Assembly: GCA_934101595.1 (NCBI GenBank)
Contig: CAKORR010000001.1
Coordinates: 248,001-312,000 of the forward strand
DNA: 64,000 nt
Source of the DNA: an uncultured Bacilli bacterium
Lineage (GTDB): Bacteria > Bacillota_I > Bacilli_A > RF39 > UBA660
Direction of reading: 5' to 3'
Shown piece by piece: positions 32,775 to 42,456 of this stretch. Numbering within the stretch: position 1 is the first letter of the stretch; each line of letters begins with the position of its first letter. The notes below the pieces were generated by a model, which was given only the letters and a program-made list of their open reading frames with translations, was not told where the DNA came from and searched no databases. A program made the position numbers and the translations under genes.

Positions 32775-33737
32775 TTAATTTCCAAGTAAAAATTTAAATT
32801 TGGTTTTATTTATTAAATTGGTCATAATAAATGATATCGAACCAAAAAGGAAAAAATTAATTAATATAATACAATGGCATGAGATATTTGGAAAATATGT
32901 GAATGTTATATAAATTAATGGGCTATGTAATAAATATATTCCAAAACTATTATCAGCAAGTATATCAAACATTTTGATTTTCTTTTTAGGCATCAATACA
33001 TATAACATTTTTACAATTAATATTGCATTTAAAATATTTAGAGTCTTTAAATTGAATCTGTAATACAATAATAATCCCATAATTATTAATACACTTAATA
33101 TAATAATATTTTTCAAATTTAATTCATTTTTTTGAGTTGAAAATCTAACTCCCATATAAAAATATATTAAATTTTTTAAAGCTAAAGCAAAAAAGCCAGA
33201 ATTATTAATATCATTAGCAACAAACGATATCACTATTACTAAAAAAGTTAACAATACGTTATTCTTGAAAAATTTCAAAAATAGATACATTATCATGAAA
33301 ATTATAAACAGTGTTGGTAAATACCATAAATGTCCAGAGTCGATATTCAGTAACAACATCTTTAATATTGAAAATAAGCTGGCATTCTCATAATTTTTAT
33401 AACCTAACAAGATTTTTATTGGTATCATCCATAATAAAGCCGTACTAAAGAAAGGAACAATTAATCTCTTAATCTTATTGACAACCAATTTAGTAAAGTT
33501 ATATTTTTTATAACTAGTTGCAAATAAAAATCCTGATATAGAAAAAAACAATGGCATTTGAAAAATATTAATAAAACTTTTTATATTATCTAATAATGGA
33601 AATTGATTTAAGGACTTATAAAATCCCCAGGAACTTGAATAAATAATTATACTATGTCCAAAAACAACAATTATTATTGCTAAGGCTTTTAGATTTTGAA
33701 TTAAATAATTTTTTTTAATTAGTTTCTGAGATGTCAT
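32775..33737 (-). CDS. Acyltransferase 3 family membrane protein
   Basis: 320 aa with about ten membrane helices. N-terminal LKALAIIIVVFGHS carries the conserved His of the family (usual R-x10-H; here the Arg position is Leu-Lys), and FQMPLFFSISGFLF follows, with GHLWYLPTLF at about 135 and a C-terminal SFGIYLLHSPL. AT3 proteins O-acetylate (or otherwise acylate) surface sugars using acyl donors from the cytoplasm. There is no SGNH domain. The ATG lies inside the end of the GT-C gene (23-bp overlap). Confidence 0.88.
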   Translation of the reverse strand: MTSQKLIKKNYLIQNLKALAIIIVVFGHSIIIYSSSWGFYKSLNQFPLLDNIKSFINIFQMPLFFSISGFLFATSYKKYNFTKLVVNKIKRLIVPFFSTALLWMIPIKILLGYKNYENASLFSILKMLLLNIDSGHLWYLPTLFIIFMIMYLFLKFFKNNVLLTFLVIVISFVANDINNSGFFALALKNLIYFYMGVRFSTQKNELNLKNIIILSVLIIMGLLLYYRFNLKTLNILNAILIVKMLYVLMPKKKIKMFDILADNSFGIYLLHSPLIYITFTYFPNISCHCIILINFFLFGSISFIMTNLINKTKFKFLLGN

Positions 33738-35259
33738 TATTTTTCTTTTTTAACTCTATATTATTAAATATAATATATATTCCTAAAACAATTTCCGGAA
33801 ACATTACATATGCGTATCTATCAATAATTGATCCACAGAAGCTTAAAAACAGTATATTTACTAAAGTTGATGACAATAAAATTATTGACAATAATAGATT
33901 TTGATTCTTATTTTTGAAATAAAAGCAAAGATTAACTATAAGTAATATCGGTAAAAGTAAATATAATATAGTAAAACTCTTTTTTCCAATTTCATCAAAA
34001 GCATTAATTGCTTTTTTCGTATTATTGCTAACATTTATATTCTTTTTTAAATGTTTTACGTTTTCTTCAATATCTTCTCTCATCCATAAAAAGTTATTAT
34101 CAGAGTTTAAATGAAAGCTAGCGGCATATTCATTTTCGCCAACATTGAATCCTACATTTCTTACCACATCATACCATCCATAATTATTCCTAACGCTTTG
34201 ATAGAAATTTATTGTTGCTAGATAATTAGCAGCATATCCATCAACAGTTACTCCAAAGTGTCTATATGTATTCTTTAACCAAAACTTAAATAAATCTATA
34301 GTACTTAAGTTAGAATTATCATAAATTATTGTTACATCTTCCAATTGATTGTTTTTATGTGGATTATATATGTAGTAAACATCAAAATCATATTGTTTAT
34401 TTTGAATTTTGCCAATTAAAAAGGCTTTTTCGTAATCTTCTAATACACTTATACTATTAATTTCTTCAACAGTTAACGATTCTTTTTCGTAGTTTTTTCT
34501 AATACTTCTATTACCTTCTAAAACAGCACTTGTCAAAAAGTAACTATTATTTCTTCCATTATCATAATTTACTTTATTATGCTTTAAAAAGCATGTCCAC
34601 CCTTTAATAGATATAAAAAACAATGACATTGAAATCAATAAGCAAGCAAAATTTTTAAGAAATTTTTTGTAAGAAACTTTATCAAAAAAATTAAATACTA
34701 GCACTAAAACATAACTAAATAACACAGGTATTACCAATGGCTGTTTTAAAAACCATATAAAAATTATAACAATACTATTAACAATGCATAACCTTTTTAA
34801 GCTTTTTATGTTTTTCCAATCATAATATAAAATTAATAACAACAATGGATATGCCACAAATTCGGTCATAACCGTTCTTATATATCCATAAATTATAGGA
34901 TTAAAAACCAATAATACATATACCACAAACTTTAGCAAATAGTCGTACCATTTATCTTTATTAAAGTGATTAACAATAACAAATATCATAAATACATATA
35001 GCAAGAAAAATAAATATATACCTATTTGATAGCCAACTAGGGAATTACCAAAAATAGATGTTATTAAAAACAAAATAATTGGTAAAGAGGGTCCTCTTAC
35101 AACATCCCAGCTGGATAAAGGAGCTTTGCCCCAGAAAATATTTAAATATTTAATATAGTCAGTTGAATCTGGTTGAATTGTGATTGGAAACATAAAGAAA
35201 AAGATTGATGAAAAAGTTAGTATTACTAATAATTCAACTACATTTTTTTTAGAGAACAT
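33715..35259 (-). CDS. GT-C-like polytopic membrane protein
   Basis: 514 aa, about 10-11 membrane helices. The first outer loop holds TIQPDSTDYIKYLN (about 27-40), the acidic pair expected of GT-C enzymes using polyprenyl-phosphate sugars, and RGPSLPIILFLITSIFGNSL follows. A large loop (about 230-400) lies before the last helices. GT-C enzymes act on the outer face; a DPM-like donor synthase exists at 31698. I do not recognise a named family, so an enzyme role is likely but not certain. GGAGGAAG precedes the ATG. Confidence 0.72.
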   Translation of the reverse strand: MFSKKNVVELLVILTFSSIFFFMFPITIQPDSTDYIKYLNIFWGKAPLSSWDVVRGPSLPIILFLITSIFGNSLVGYQIGIYLFFLLYVFMIFVIVNHFNKDKWYDYLLKFVVYVLLVFNPIIYGYIRTVMTEFVAYPLLLLILYYDWKNIKSLKRLCIVNSIVIIFIWFLKQPLVIPVLFSYVLVLVFNFFDKVSYKKFLKNFACLLISMSLFFISIKGWTCFLKHNKVNYDNGRNNSYFLTSAVLEGNRSIRKNYEKESLTVEEINSISVLEDYEKAFLIGKIQNKQYDFDVYYIYNPHKNNQLEDVTIIYDNSNLSTIDLFKFWLKNTYRHFGVTVDGYAANYLATINFYQSVRNNYGWYDVVRNVGFNVGENEYAASFHLNSDNNFLWMREDIEENVKHLKKNINVSNNTKKAINAFDEIGKKSFTILYLLLPILLIVNLCFYFKNKNQNLLLSIILLSSTLVNILFLSFCGSIIDRYAYVMFPEIVLGIYIIFNNIELKKKNNDISETN

Positions 35260-36688
35260 TTTTTTCTTCCTCCGGAATGTTAGCAGCTAATTTTTTCAAC
35301 TTTCTTCCTCCATACTTGCTAATAATATTTTCATAATACCACACTCTTTCATTCAATCTTTTAAATTCTACTTCATGTTCATTTAGTATAGAATATAATT
35401 CTTCATTCTTCTTTAGAAGATCTTTTAATTCTTTGTTTTTAGCTTTTTCTAGACTAGCAAATTCCTTTTTCCAGTAAATAACTGCTTCTTCTAATTCCTT
35501 ATCTTTAGCAACTACTATATTATCAAGATCTTTATTCTTAGCTTGCTCTAACCCATTAAATTCATTTTTCCAATAATCAATAGTTTCTTCAATTTCTTTT
35601 TCTTTAACGTCTACTAAATTAGCAAATTCTTTTTTCCAATATTCATTTGTTGATTTCAATTCCTTTTTTAAATACGCGTTTTCGTTATCTTTTTTAAGAC
35701 ATTTATCACTTATTATCTTATAATCACTCGAAATTTTTTTATATAATTTATTTAGCTTCCTTTTAGGATTTACGTATAATGATTCATAATTTGAGATACT
35801 TGGAATTTCAAGAACTTTTTGAGATTTTTCTGTGATTTCTTCATCTAATTTATTTTTCAGGTTATTTCGAATCTCTTTATAAGCATTTGGATTATCCTTA
35901 TTAATAAAGCTATCTATTCCTGTTTTTAATAATTCAGATTTTGAACAATGATTCAAATACATCAAATAGTCATTTATTCTGTCATTAAAATATTTTTCAT
36001 CATTTTTATTAACAAATAGCACATTTACACCGAGTGCTAAGCAAGGTAATGCACAATGTAATCTGGATGTAATAACAATCTTAGCTTGTTGATATTTTTT
36101 TAAAAGATTTTCTACGTTTTGAAATCTTTCTATCCAAGATAACTTTGAATTAACATTAGGATTTAAGGTATGTGTCAACTCTTCCACTTCTTCTTCACGA
36201 GTCTTTTTTAAAGAATTTACTATTTCTTTATCAACATCAACACAATAAATCAAGTTTTTCTTATGTGGCTTTTCCCAATTGCAGTCGATAGTTAAAGTTA
36301 AGCAGCCTGAAAAATAATTATCAATATTATGTTTATCTAATAAATGCTTAGTACTAAAATCTCTACATCCAATTGGGCCATTTGAGAGCAAATAATCTTT
36401 ATTTTCAACAATATGCTCATCGGATAGTGAGTAAGTATTATAATTTGAGAAATGAGTAGATATAAATATTGGGTTTATAAATGGTGAAGGCGGAAATGAA
36501 GTTTTTTGATGTAAAAACCAACCATTCATAATGGTAACCACTTGTTCATCCTTTTTGGGGATGAATAAATCCATTTCTTCTCTTTCTATAAAATAATCAA
36601 CTCGGGGTAGTAGCCTTGACGCAGCATAACTTTGAATATCATCGCCAATATTTTCGGTGTTTTTAAATACAATTATTCCATATTTCAT
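35249..36688 (-). CDS. Polysaccharide pyruvyl transferase-like protein with a long coiled-coil tail
   Basis: 479 aa. Residues 1-290 follow the polysaccharide pyruvyl transferase (CsaB-like) family: YGIIVFKNTENIGDDIQSYAA at the N-terminus, GPIGCRDFSTKHLLDKH (about 100), and VITSRLHCALPCLALGVNVLF (about 205-225), a conserved core motif. Residues about 310-470 are a charged coiled coil with repeats of YWKKEF at spacings of 22 and 33, multiples of 11. Pyruvyl groups on sugars are anchors for SLH-type proteins. The tail is not part of the usual enzyme and may bind partners. It sits between a GT-C protein and a GT4. Confidence 0.85.
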   Translation of the reverse strand: MKYGIIVFKNTENIGDDIQSYAASRLLPRVDYFIEREEMDLFIPKKDEQVVTIMNGWFLHQKTSFPPSPFINPIFISTHFSNYNTYSLSDEHIVENKDYLLSNGPIGCRDFSTKHLLDKHNIDNYFSGCLTLTIDCNWEKPHKKNLIYCVDVDKEIVNSLKKTREEEVEELTHTLNPNVNSKLSWIERFQNVENLLKKYQQAKIVITSRLHCALPCLALGVNVLFVNKNDEKYFNDRINDYLMYLNHCSKSELLKTGIDSFINKDNPNAYKEIRNNLKNKLDEEITEKSQKVLEIPSISNYESLYVNPKRKLNKLYKKISSDYKIISDKCLKKDNENAYLKKELKSTNEYWKKEFANLVDVKEKEIEETIDYWKNEFNGLEQAKNKDLDNIVVAKDKELEEAVIYWKKEFASLEKAKNKELKDLLKKNEELYSILNEHEVEFKRLNERVWYYENIISKYGGRKLKKLAANIPEEEKNVL

Positions 36689-36695
36689 ATAGTAC

Positions 36696-37859
36696 CTATT
36701 TTTTGTTTCTTATCTTGTAATAAATTTTATATAATTTTGGGAAATGGTCTCTAGCATAAATGCCTAATTGTTTTTTCAATCCAATATTTTTATTTTCATA
36801 TTTAACATAGATATTAAAGAAAAATTTACTTTGTGTCTCTAAAACCTGTTGTGAATGTTTTGGCTTTTTATTATGCTCTTTAACGGCCTTGTAAAACGCT
36901 AACGATGACTCATCCCAGGACATCCAATTATTGGCAGTCTTTATAGCATTTTTTTTCAATTTATTTAAGTATTTTTTGTCTAAAAGTCTATTAATGCTAC
37001 TTATTACAGTTGCTTCATCGTCAGTTTTAACAACAATTCCATTAACTTCATTTTCAATATATTCATCATATCCAGTAACGTCATAAACTATGCAAGTCCC
37101 TCCGCAATGAAACATTTCTAGTGGCGGTCCAAACATTCCTTCAACATAACTTAATTTTACAATCACATCACAAGAACGATATATTTTTGCACAATCTTTT
37201 ACTGGCACTTGAGAAAAAACTCTATCTACGCCTTCATAGTTATCAATTTTTGATGATGTTAGTAACCATATTTCAGATGCCTTACTTTGCTTCACTAATT
37301 CAATTGTCTTAGGAACATTTTTAAATCCGACATCAACAGGTCCTTCAATTAAGACTCTTAACCCATCACATTTTTTATAATGTTCTCCATCTAATTTAAA
37401 AACATCCTTTTTTATACCATTTCTAACCAAAATAACATCTAATCCATAATTGTTTTCTAAATATTCTTTTATCCAAGTAGCCTCAGTAATTACTTTTAAA
37501 TTCAAGGAATATGTTAATTCTGATAATATTCTAATTCCAACTTCTGATTCAGGATAAAATTTTGATTCAATTGATTGAACAAAATACAAGTATTGCTTTG
37601 CTTTTATTCTATATAGTTCGTATACTGTTCTCCACCAAGTGGCAATAGCAATATCAAATTCCATCTTATCAACATCATCATATGTAATCCATTTAAGCTT
37701 GTGAGCTGAAGCATGCCATTGATATTCTTCTGGTTCTATCTTTCGATCAGTAATTATATAAACATCTTCACCCATATCAACCATTTTTGTGGCATGTTCA
37801 AATATTACATTTGTTCCTCCGCCAATTGCTGGTGAGCCTAATGTAAAAATAACTTTCAT
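36696..37859 (-). CDS. GT4-family glycosyltransferase (rhamnan-type)
   Basis: 387 aa, GT-B. It opens VIFTLGSPAIGGGTNVIFEHA, followed by VYIITDRK, and AIATWWRTVYELY (about 93). The donor domain has LRVLIEGPVDVGFKNVPKTI (about 165-185) and KLSYVEGMFGPPLEMFHCGG (about 240-260), where the EX7E glutamates sit. This pattern is nearest to rhamnosyl- and related GT4 enzymes of rhamnose-glucose polymers and S-layer glycans; that similarity is from memory. A strong GAGGAGG site precedes it. Confidence 0.88.
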   Translation of the reverse strand: MKVIFTLGSPAIGGGTNVIFEHATKMVDMGEDVYIITDRKIEPEEYQWHASAHKLKWITYDDVDKMEFDIAIATWWRTVYELYRIKAKQYLYFVQSIESKFYPESEVGIRILSELTYSLNLKVITEATWIKEYLENNYGLDVILVRNGIKKDVFKLDGEHYKKCDGLRVLIEGPVDVGFKNVPKTIELVKQSKASEIWLLTSSKIDNYEGVDRVFSQVPVKDCAKIYRSCDVIVKLSYVEGMFGPPLEMFHCGGTCIVYDVTGYDEYIENEVNGIVVKTDDEATVISSINRLLDKKYLNKLKKNAIKTANNWMSWDESSLAFYKAVKEHNKKPKHSQQVLETQSKFFFNIYVKYENKNIGLKKQLGIYARDHFPKLYKIYYKIRNKK

Positions 37860-37875
37860 AAATTATACCTCCTCT

Positions 37876-39924
37876 TTAAAATAGATCACTATCTTTATAT
37901 CTTTTTTTCCTTCTTGATTTATATAAAATATAAGGGATTTTCATTTTATTATTATGAAGTTTTAGTACTGGCCAAAATGTATCATAAAAATATGTCGGAT
38001 ATTTAACAAAAAACTTTATGTGTTCTTTTATCCAAGTTTTTAAACTTATACCATTTTTATTATTAAATGTAGTAAAGCCAAAAACCCCAAAATTTTCATA
38101 ATGATAAATATTATTGAAAAAATTCAATTGCTTTTGTGATGGATTATACATGATGTCAAACTGTATTTTATTCAATTTCTTAGCTATTATCAAATTATCA
38201 TAATATCCATTAGCTAATAAAGAACATAAATCATTAAAAACAACAGTCATATTTTCTTGTGATTTTTTAACAATATTATTATAAATTTCTTTTTCTTCTT
38301 TTTTACTAAATAATTCTACTTCAACTTTGCCATTTTTTACAATATACTTATTAGCACTTCCGTGTGATGCACCGCATAAAATTTCATAAATTGTTCTGTT
38401 TTCCATATATAGTGGATATTGCTTATTTTCATATGGAAAATTACTAAATACTAGTCCTTTTTTCCTTTTATCAACTAAATTGTTTCTTAAACATAACCCA
38501 AAAAAGGAACCGTGTATCTCATATTTTTCCCCTAGAATATTTTGGATATTATCTTGAATTGATCCATTCCAGCCAATATCTACGACCATTATTCGAGTAT
38601 CTTTGGTTATTTGCTTTATATATTTTTTAAACAATTCTTGTTGTTCTGAACGCTTTTCTTCATATATACTTTTAAAAGTTATATTGTTTTTTAACCTTGC
38701 AAATTCTTTGGAATCCTTAAACCAACCAATCTTTTTGTTAAAATCCAAAACTAAATGTGGAACGATGTCATCAATATCGTTTTCAAATTCTTTTATTTTG
38801 CCGACTTTTTTTCTTAAATACTCTTCCGTAAATTCTGCTTCTATTCTTTTGATTTCTTTTTCTGTAAAGTTTAAGCTATTTAAAAATTCTCTAATTGTAA
38901 TATAGCTATATTGATCCAATAGTGCTGAAAAATCTTCTTTATCTAATTTTTTTAAGGATGGTAAATAGGTTGATTTTCGAGATACATATATATAATGTGA
39001 TTTAATCTCTTCACCATATACAAAAGAGCAATAACTATCAAATAATTTTTTTAAGAATTCACCTTCCCTAGATAGGAAAACAACTTCTTTAAAGTTATTA
39101 GATTTAAGATGAAAATATAACTTTTCTATAAATGAATATAATGAAAAAACGATTTTATCGAAATTTTCATATTTTCTTTTATCTATTTTTGAAAATTTTT
39201 CTAAATTTAGCTCTGGTGTATTTTGACGTGCAAACTTTTTATAAAATTCTTGCTGCTTAGTTCTGTCTATGTGATAAGATTGTATTTTTTTCGCCTTAGC
39301 ACTTTCGAAATCAGAATAGTAATTATCACCCATCATTAGGCAATCATCAGCTGATAATTTCTCGTTTTTAAGTACCACATCATATAGTGAGCCAGTCTTT
39401 TTGTTTTTCAAATATTCTGATGACACATATATATTAGAAAATAATGGTAATAGGTTTTTTCTATCCAATATTTTTTCTATCATATCTTTTGAATAGAACA
39501 TATCAGTTACACAAATGATTTTCTTACCCTTTTTTTTCATTTTATTTAATAATGAATACATTTCGTTATCTATATATAAAACTTCATATTCTATTTCTAA
39601 CTCAGTATTTTTACATTTTTCGATAAATTCGTTCTTAGAACAATTAATTTGTTTTTTTAATTGTTCATATACAGATGACATTATTTCCTGATATGTTATT
39701 TCTCCTTCATTATTATTTGATAGGCTCTTAGAATAAAGTTCACTTTCAACTTTATTTCGACAGGTATATAAGTCTATCATACTAATATTTAATTCAAATA
39801 ATTTGCAAATATGGTTAGCCCATATTTTTTTTACAAATTCAGGTTCTACCTTTCTGAAAACTAAAGTATCAAATAAATCTGTTAATAACACATCCTTCTT
39901 TAGCATCATTTTTTCTAAATTCAT
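37876..39924 (-). CDS. HAD-superfamily hydrolase with large C-terminal extension (COG5610-like)
   Basis: 682 aa. An N-terminal HAD domain: LTDLFDTLVFR (about 14; DxxDT with the nucleophile Asp), IICVTDMFYSKDMIEK (about 138), LKNKKTGSLYDVVL (about 175) and MMGDNYYSDFESAKAKKI (about 196). The remaining 430 residues form a second domain (VVFLSREGEFLKKLFDSYC, IMVVDIGWNGSIQDNIQNIL) that regularly accompanies this HAD type in capsule and O-antigen loci. Its substrate is unknown; phosphate removal from a sugar or lipid-linked intermediate is the usual suggestion. AGGAGGG precedes ATG 39924. It follows the ABC exporter. Confidence 0.85.
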   Translation of the reverse strand: MNLEKMMLKKDVLLTDLFDTLVFRKVEPEFVKKIWANHICKLFELNISMIDLYTCRNKVESELYSKSLSNNNEGEITYQEIMSSVYEQLKKQINCSKNEFIEKCKNTELEIEYEVLYIDNEMYSLLNKMKKKGKKIICVTDMFYSKDMIEKILDRKNLLPLFSNIYVSSEYLKNKKTGSLYDVVLKNEKLSADDCLMMGDNYYSDFESAKAKKIQSYHIDRTKQQEFYKKFARQNTPELNLEKFSKIDKRKYENFDKIVFSLYSFIEKLYFHLKSNNFKEVVFLSREGEFLKKLFDSYCSFVYGEEIKSHYIYVSRKSTYLPSLKKLDKEDFSALLDQYSYITIREFLNSLNFTEKEIKRIEAEFTEEYLRKKVGKIKEFENDIDDIVPHLVLDFNKKIGWFKDSKEFARLKNNITFKSIYEEKRSEQQELFKKYIKQITKDTRIMVVDIGWNGSIQDNIQNILGEKYEIHGSFFGLCLRNNLVDKRKKGLVFSNFPYENKQYPLYMENRTIYEILCGASHGSANKYIVKNGKVEVELFSKKEEKEIYNNIVKKSQENMTVVFNDLCSLLANGYYDNLIIAKKLNKIQFDIMYNPSQKQLNFFNNIYHYENFGVFGFTTFNNKNGISLKTWIKEHIKFFVKYPTYFYDTFWPVLKLHNNKMKIPYILYKSRRKKRYKDSDLF

Positions 39925-39945
39925 TATTATAACCCTCCTACCGCA

Positions 39946-40683
39946 TCACTTCATTTGATTCTCATAGTATGCATCACACACTTTATTAACGTCCCCAATC
40001 ATTTGTATCTTGCCATGTTCAATCCACACAGCTTTTGTGCAAATGTCTTTTATTGATTTAATCGAATGGGAAACGTACAACACAGTTGTTCCGCCATTAA
40101 TCATTGACATCATTTTTTGCTTACTCTTCTCTTGAAATCGCATATCTCCAACAGATAAAATTTCATCTACAATTAATATTTCAGGATTAACAACTGTAGC
40201 AATCGAAAATGCCAATTTAGCAGTCATACCTGATGAAAAATTCTTAACTGGAACTTCTAAAAAATCTTTTAACTCAGAAAACTCAACTATTTCATCAAAT
40301 TTTTCATCTATAAATTTTTTGGAATACCCAAGTACAGCGCCATTCAAATAAATATTTTCTCTAGCTGTAAGCTCGGCGTCAAAGCCAGCACCTAACTCTA
40401 TCATTGGCGAAATATTACCATTTACTATAACTTCACCTTTAGTTGGCTTCATGACTCCACTAACAACCTTTAAAAGTGTTGATTTTCCTGCTCCGTTACT
40501 TCCGACTAATCCAACTACTTCACCTTTATTAATATGAAAATTAACATCTTTCAAAGCCCAAAAACAATCATTTTTTTTCTTTTTCTTTTTTCCACTAAAG
40601 AAATTTATAAACGCTTGTTTAATTGAAAAATCTTTTTCAATTCCAAGATTAAATTTCATGGATACATTTTTTATATCAATCAT
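39946..40683 (-). CDS. ABC-2 polysaccharide exporter, ATP-binding subunit (TagH/Wzt type)
   Basis: 245 aa. It has VSMKFNLG at the start, the insert typical of this class (FFSGKKKKKKNDCFWALKDV), Walker A GLVGSNGAGKSTLLK (about 60), the signature NFSSGMTAKLAFS (about 150), Walker B ILIVDEILSVGD (about 172) and YVSHS. It powers export of a lipid-linked teichoic acid or polysaccharide. There is no C-terminal carbohydrate-binding domain as in long Wzt proteins. ATG 40683 is preferred, with AAGGAGGG seven bases upstream; the ATG at 40704 lies before that site. Confidence 0.95.
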   Translation of the reverse strand: MIDIKNVSMKFNLGIEKDFSIKQAFINFFSGKKKKKKNDCFWALKDVNFHINKGEVVGLVGSNGAGKSTLLKVVSGVMKPTKGEVIVNGNISPMIELGAGFDAELTARENIYLNGAVLGYSKKFIDEKFDEIVEFSELKDFLEVPVKNFSSGMTAKLAFSIATVVNPEILIVDEILSVGDMRFQEKSKQKMMSMINGGTTVLYVSHSIKSIKDICTKAVWIEHGKIQMIGDVNKVCDAYYENQMK

Positions 40684-40696
40684 CTTTAATCCCTCC

Positions 40697-41509
40697 TTAA
40701 GCATAATATATAAATTTATCTTGTTTTTTCTTAAAAACTAAAGAACCAATGATAAATGTTATACCACCCCACAATGTTATTATAAGTAACATTGTAAGTG
40801 ATGGCCTTGAATTATATAATACAATACTTCTTGTGCATGTTAAAAATTGATATAAAGGATTTATTTGAAATACTTTAATTAAATTGACTGGCAATATCTC
40901 TAAACTCCAAAATACAGGTGTCAAGTAGTTCCATAAAGTTATTACTATTCCATAAATATAAACTACATCTCTTAGAAATACCGAAAATGTTGCAAGTAAT
41001 AGTCCAATTCCCATTGTAAAAAACAAGAAACATAAAAATATATATGGCAGTAATATATACCAAATATTAAATGGGACATAATAATCACCCAAACCAAATC
41101 TTGTTAAGAATATTATTATTAGCCACGGAATTAGTGTTAATAAAAAGTTGATTCCTACAAACAAGCATTTAGCAATTGGAAAAATATATTTTGGTATATA
41201 TACTTTATTGATTAACGAAAAATTAGAAATTACCGAAGTCATTGCTGCTTGGGAAGCTTCACTAAAGTAGTTAAACAATATTAATCCGGTCATTAAATAA
41301 ACTATATAGTTAGTTCCCTCAGTTTTAAACTTAAACATCTGAGAAAACACAACTGCCATAACAGCCATCATTAAAACTGGATATAATAAGCTCCATACCA
41401 CGCCTAAAACACTTCTTTTATATTTAACTTTAAAATCTCTCGATATTAGTTGCTTCATCAAAAATGAATATCTTTTAAAATTAGAAAATATATTTTTTAA
41501 AAATGTCAT
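40697..41509 (-). CDS. ABC-2 polysaccharide exporter, permease subunit (TagG/Wzm type)
   Basis: 270 aa with six membrane helices. The N-terminal FLMKQLISRDFKVKYKRSVLG and GVVWSLLYPVLMMAVMAVVF match ABC-2 permeases such as TagG and Wzm; PVFWSLEILPVNLIKVFQINPLY is the usual C-terminal block. It forms the membrane channel with the ATPase that follows 13 bp later. Its ATG overlaps the stop of the GT2 gene upstream by one base (TAATG). Confidence 0.95.
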   Translation of the reverse strand: MTFLKNIFSNFKRYSFLMKQLISRDFKVKYKRSVLGVVWSLLYPVLMMAVMAVVFSQMFKFKTEGTNYIVYLMTGLILFNYFSEASQAAMTSVISNFSLINKVYIPKYIFPIAKCLFVGINFLLTLIPWLIIIFLTRFGLGDYYVPFNIWYILLPYIFLCFLFFTMGIGLLLATFSVFLRDVVYIYGIVITLWNYLTPVFWSLEILPVNLIKVFQINPLYQFLTCTRSIVLYNSRPSLTMLLIITLWGGITFIIGSLVFKKKQDKFIYYA

Positions 41510-42456
41510 TATCTTACTCCTCTACTAAACATTTTACAATAAATAAGCAATAATGTCTTGTTATTTTTGATTATTCTTTTAAAAATGTTAGTTTTTCGAT
41601 ATATTTTATTATGTCTCCATTCGGCATTTATACTATATAAATAGCTGTATCCTTGATTAATTAATTTTTCCCTATTTTCTTTTCTTTTTTCATATCTAGC
41701 TTTTAACATATATCTTGTTATTTCATTTATTACAAAATATTCAAGTTCTTTTGTTCCATCTAGATTGCTATAAATATCTCTTACCATATCTACTACTTCA
41801 AATATATCAAAAGTTCGATCATCAATTGTTGTAGTTTCACTATTCTCATGAACAACATAATTATAATAAGCTTCATTTAAATAACCTATTTTTTTGGCTT
41901 TACTTATTACGCTTGAAACAAATACTACATCTTCAAATTTCGTGGTTTCGGAAAACTTAGCCCCAGCATTTATTATTAAATCTCTTTTATATAATTTATT
42001 GCATGGGCCATAGTTTATCAAATTTATAATATTAGCATTTTTATTTATGTTGGTAACCTCAAAGCTATCAACTTTAAAATATTTTTTTTCACCATCAATA
42101 ACTTTATAATAGTCACTTGTTAAAAGATCCAAATCATCTTTTTCAGCCTTTAATAAATATCTTTCATACATTCTTTTATCAATATAATCATCGCTATCCA
42201 CAAAAGATATGTAATCTCCGGTAGCTAATGATAATCCTATATTTCTTGTCTTACCAATTCCAAGATTTTTTTTATTTTTTATAATCTTAATTCTCTCATC
42301 AACTATGGACTGAGCAATATTTAATCCATTATCAGTTGATTTATCATCTATTACTATTATCTCTAAATTTTTGTGAGTCTGATTTAATAATGACGTCAAA
42401 CATTTTTTTATATATTTTTCATTATTATAAAGTGGTACAATAACACTTATTTTCAT
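41509..42456 (-). CDS. GT2-family glycosyltransferase
   Basis: 315 aa, GT-A. ISVIVPLYNNEKYIKKCLTS, IVIDDKSTDNGLNIA, KNLGIGKTRNIGLSLATGD and FVDSDDYIDKRMYE. It has an AAGGAGG site inside the end of the polymerase gene, whose TGA overlaps its ATG. The last 60 residues are basic. Sugar unknown. Confidence 0.92.
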   Translation of the reverse strand: MKISVIVPLYNNEKYIKKCLTSLLNQTHKNLEIIVIDDKSTDNGLNIAQSIVDERIKIIKNKKNLGIGKTRNIGLSLATGDYISFVDSDDYIDKRMYERYLLKAEKDDLDLLTSDYYKVIDGEKKYFKVDSFEVTNINKNANIINLINYGPCNKLYKRDLIINAGAKFSETTKFEDVVFVSSVISKAKKIGYLNEAYYNYVVHENSETTTIDDRTFDIFEVVDMVRDIYSNLDGTKELEYFVINEITRYMLKARYEKRKENREKLINQGYSYLYSINAEWRHNKIYRKTNIFKRIIKNNKTLLLIYCKMFSRGVR

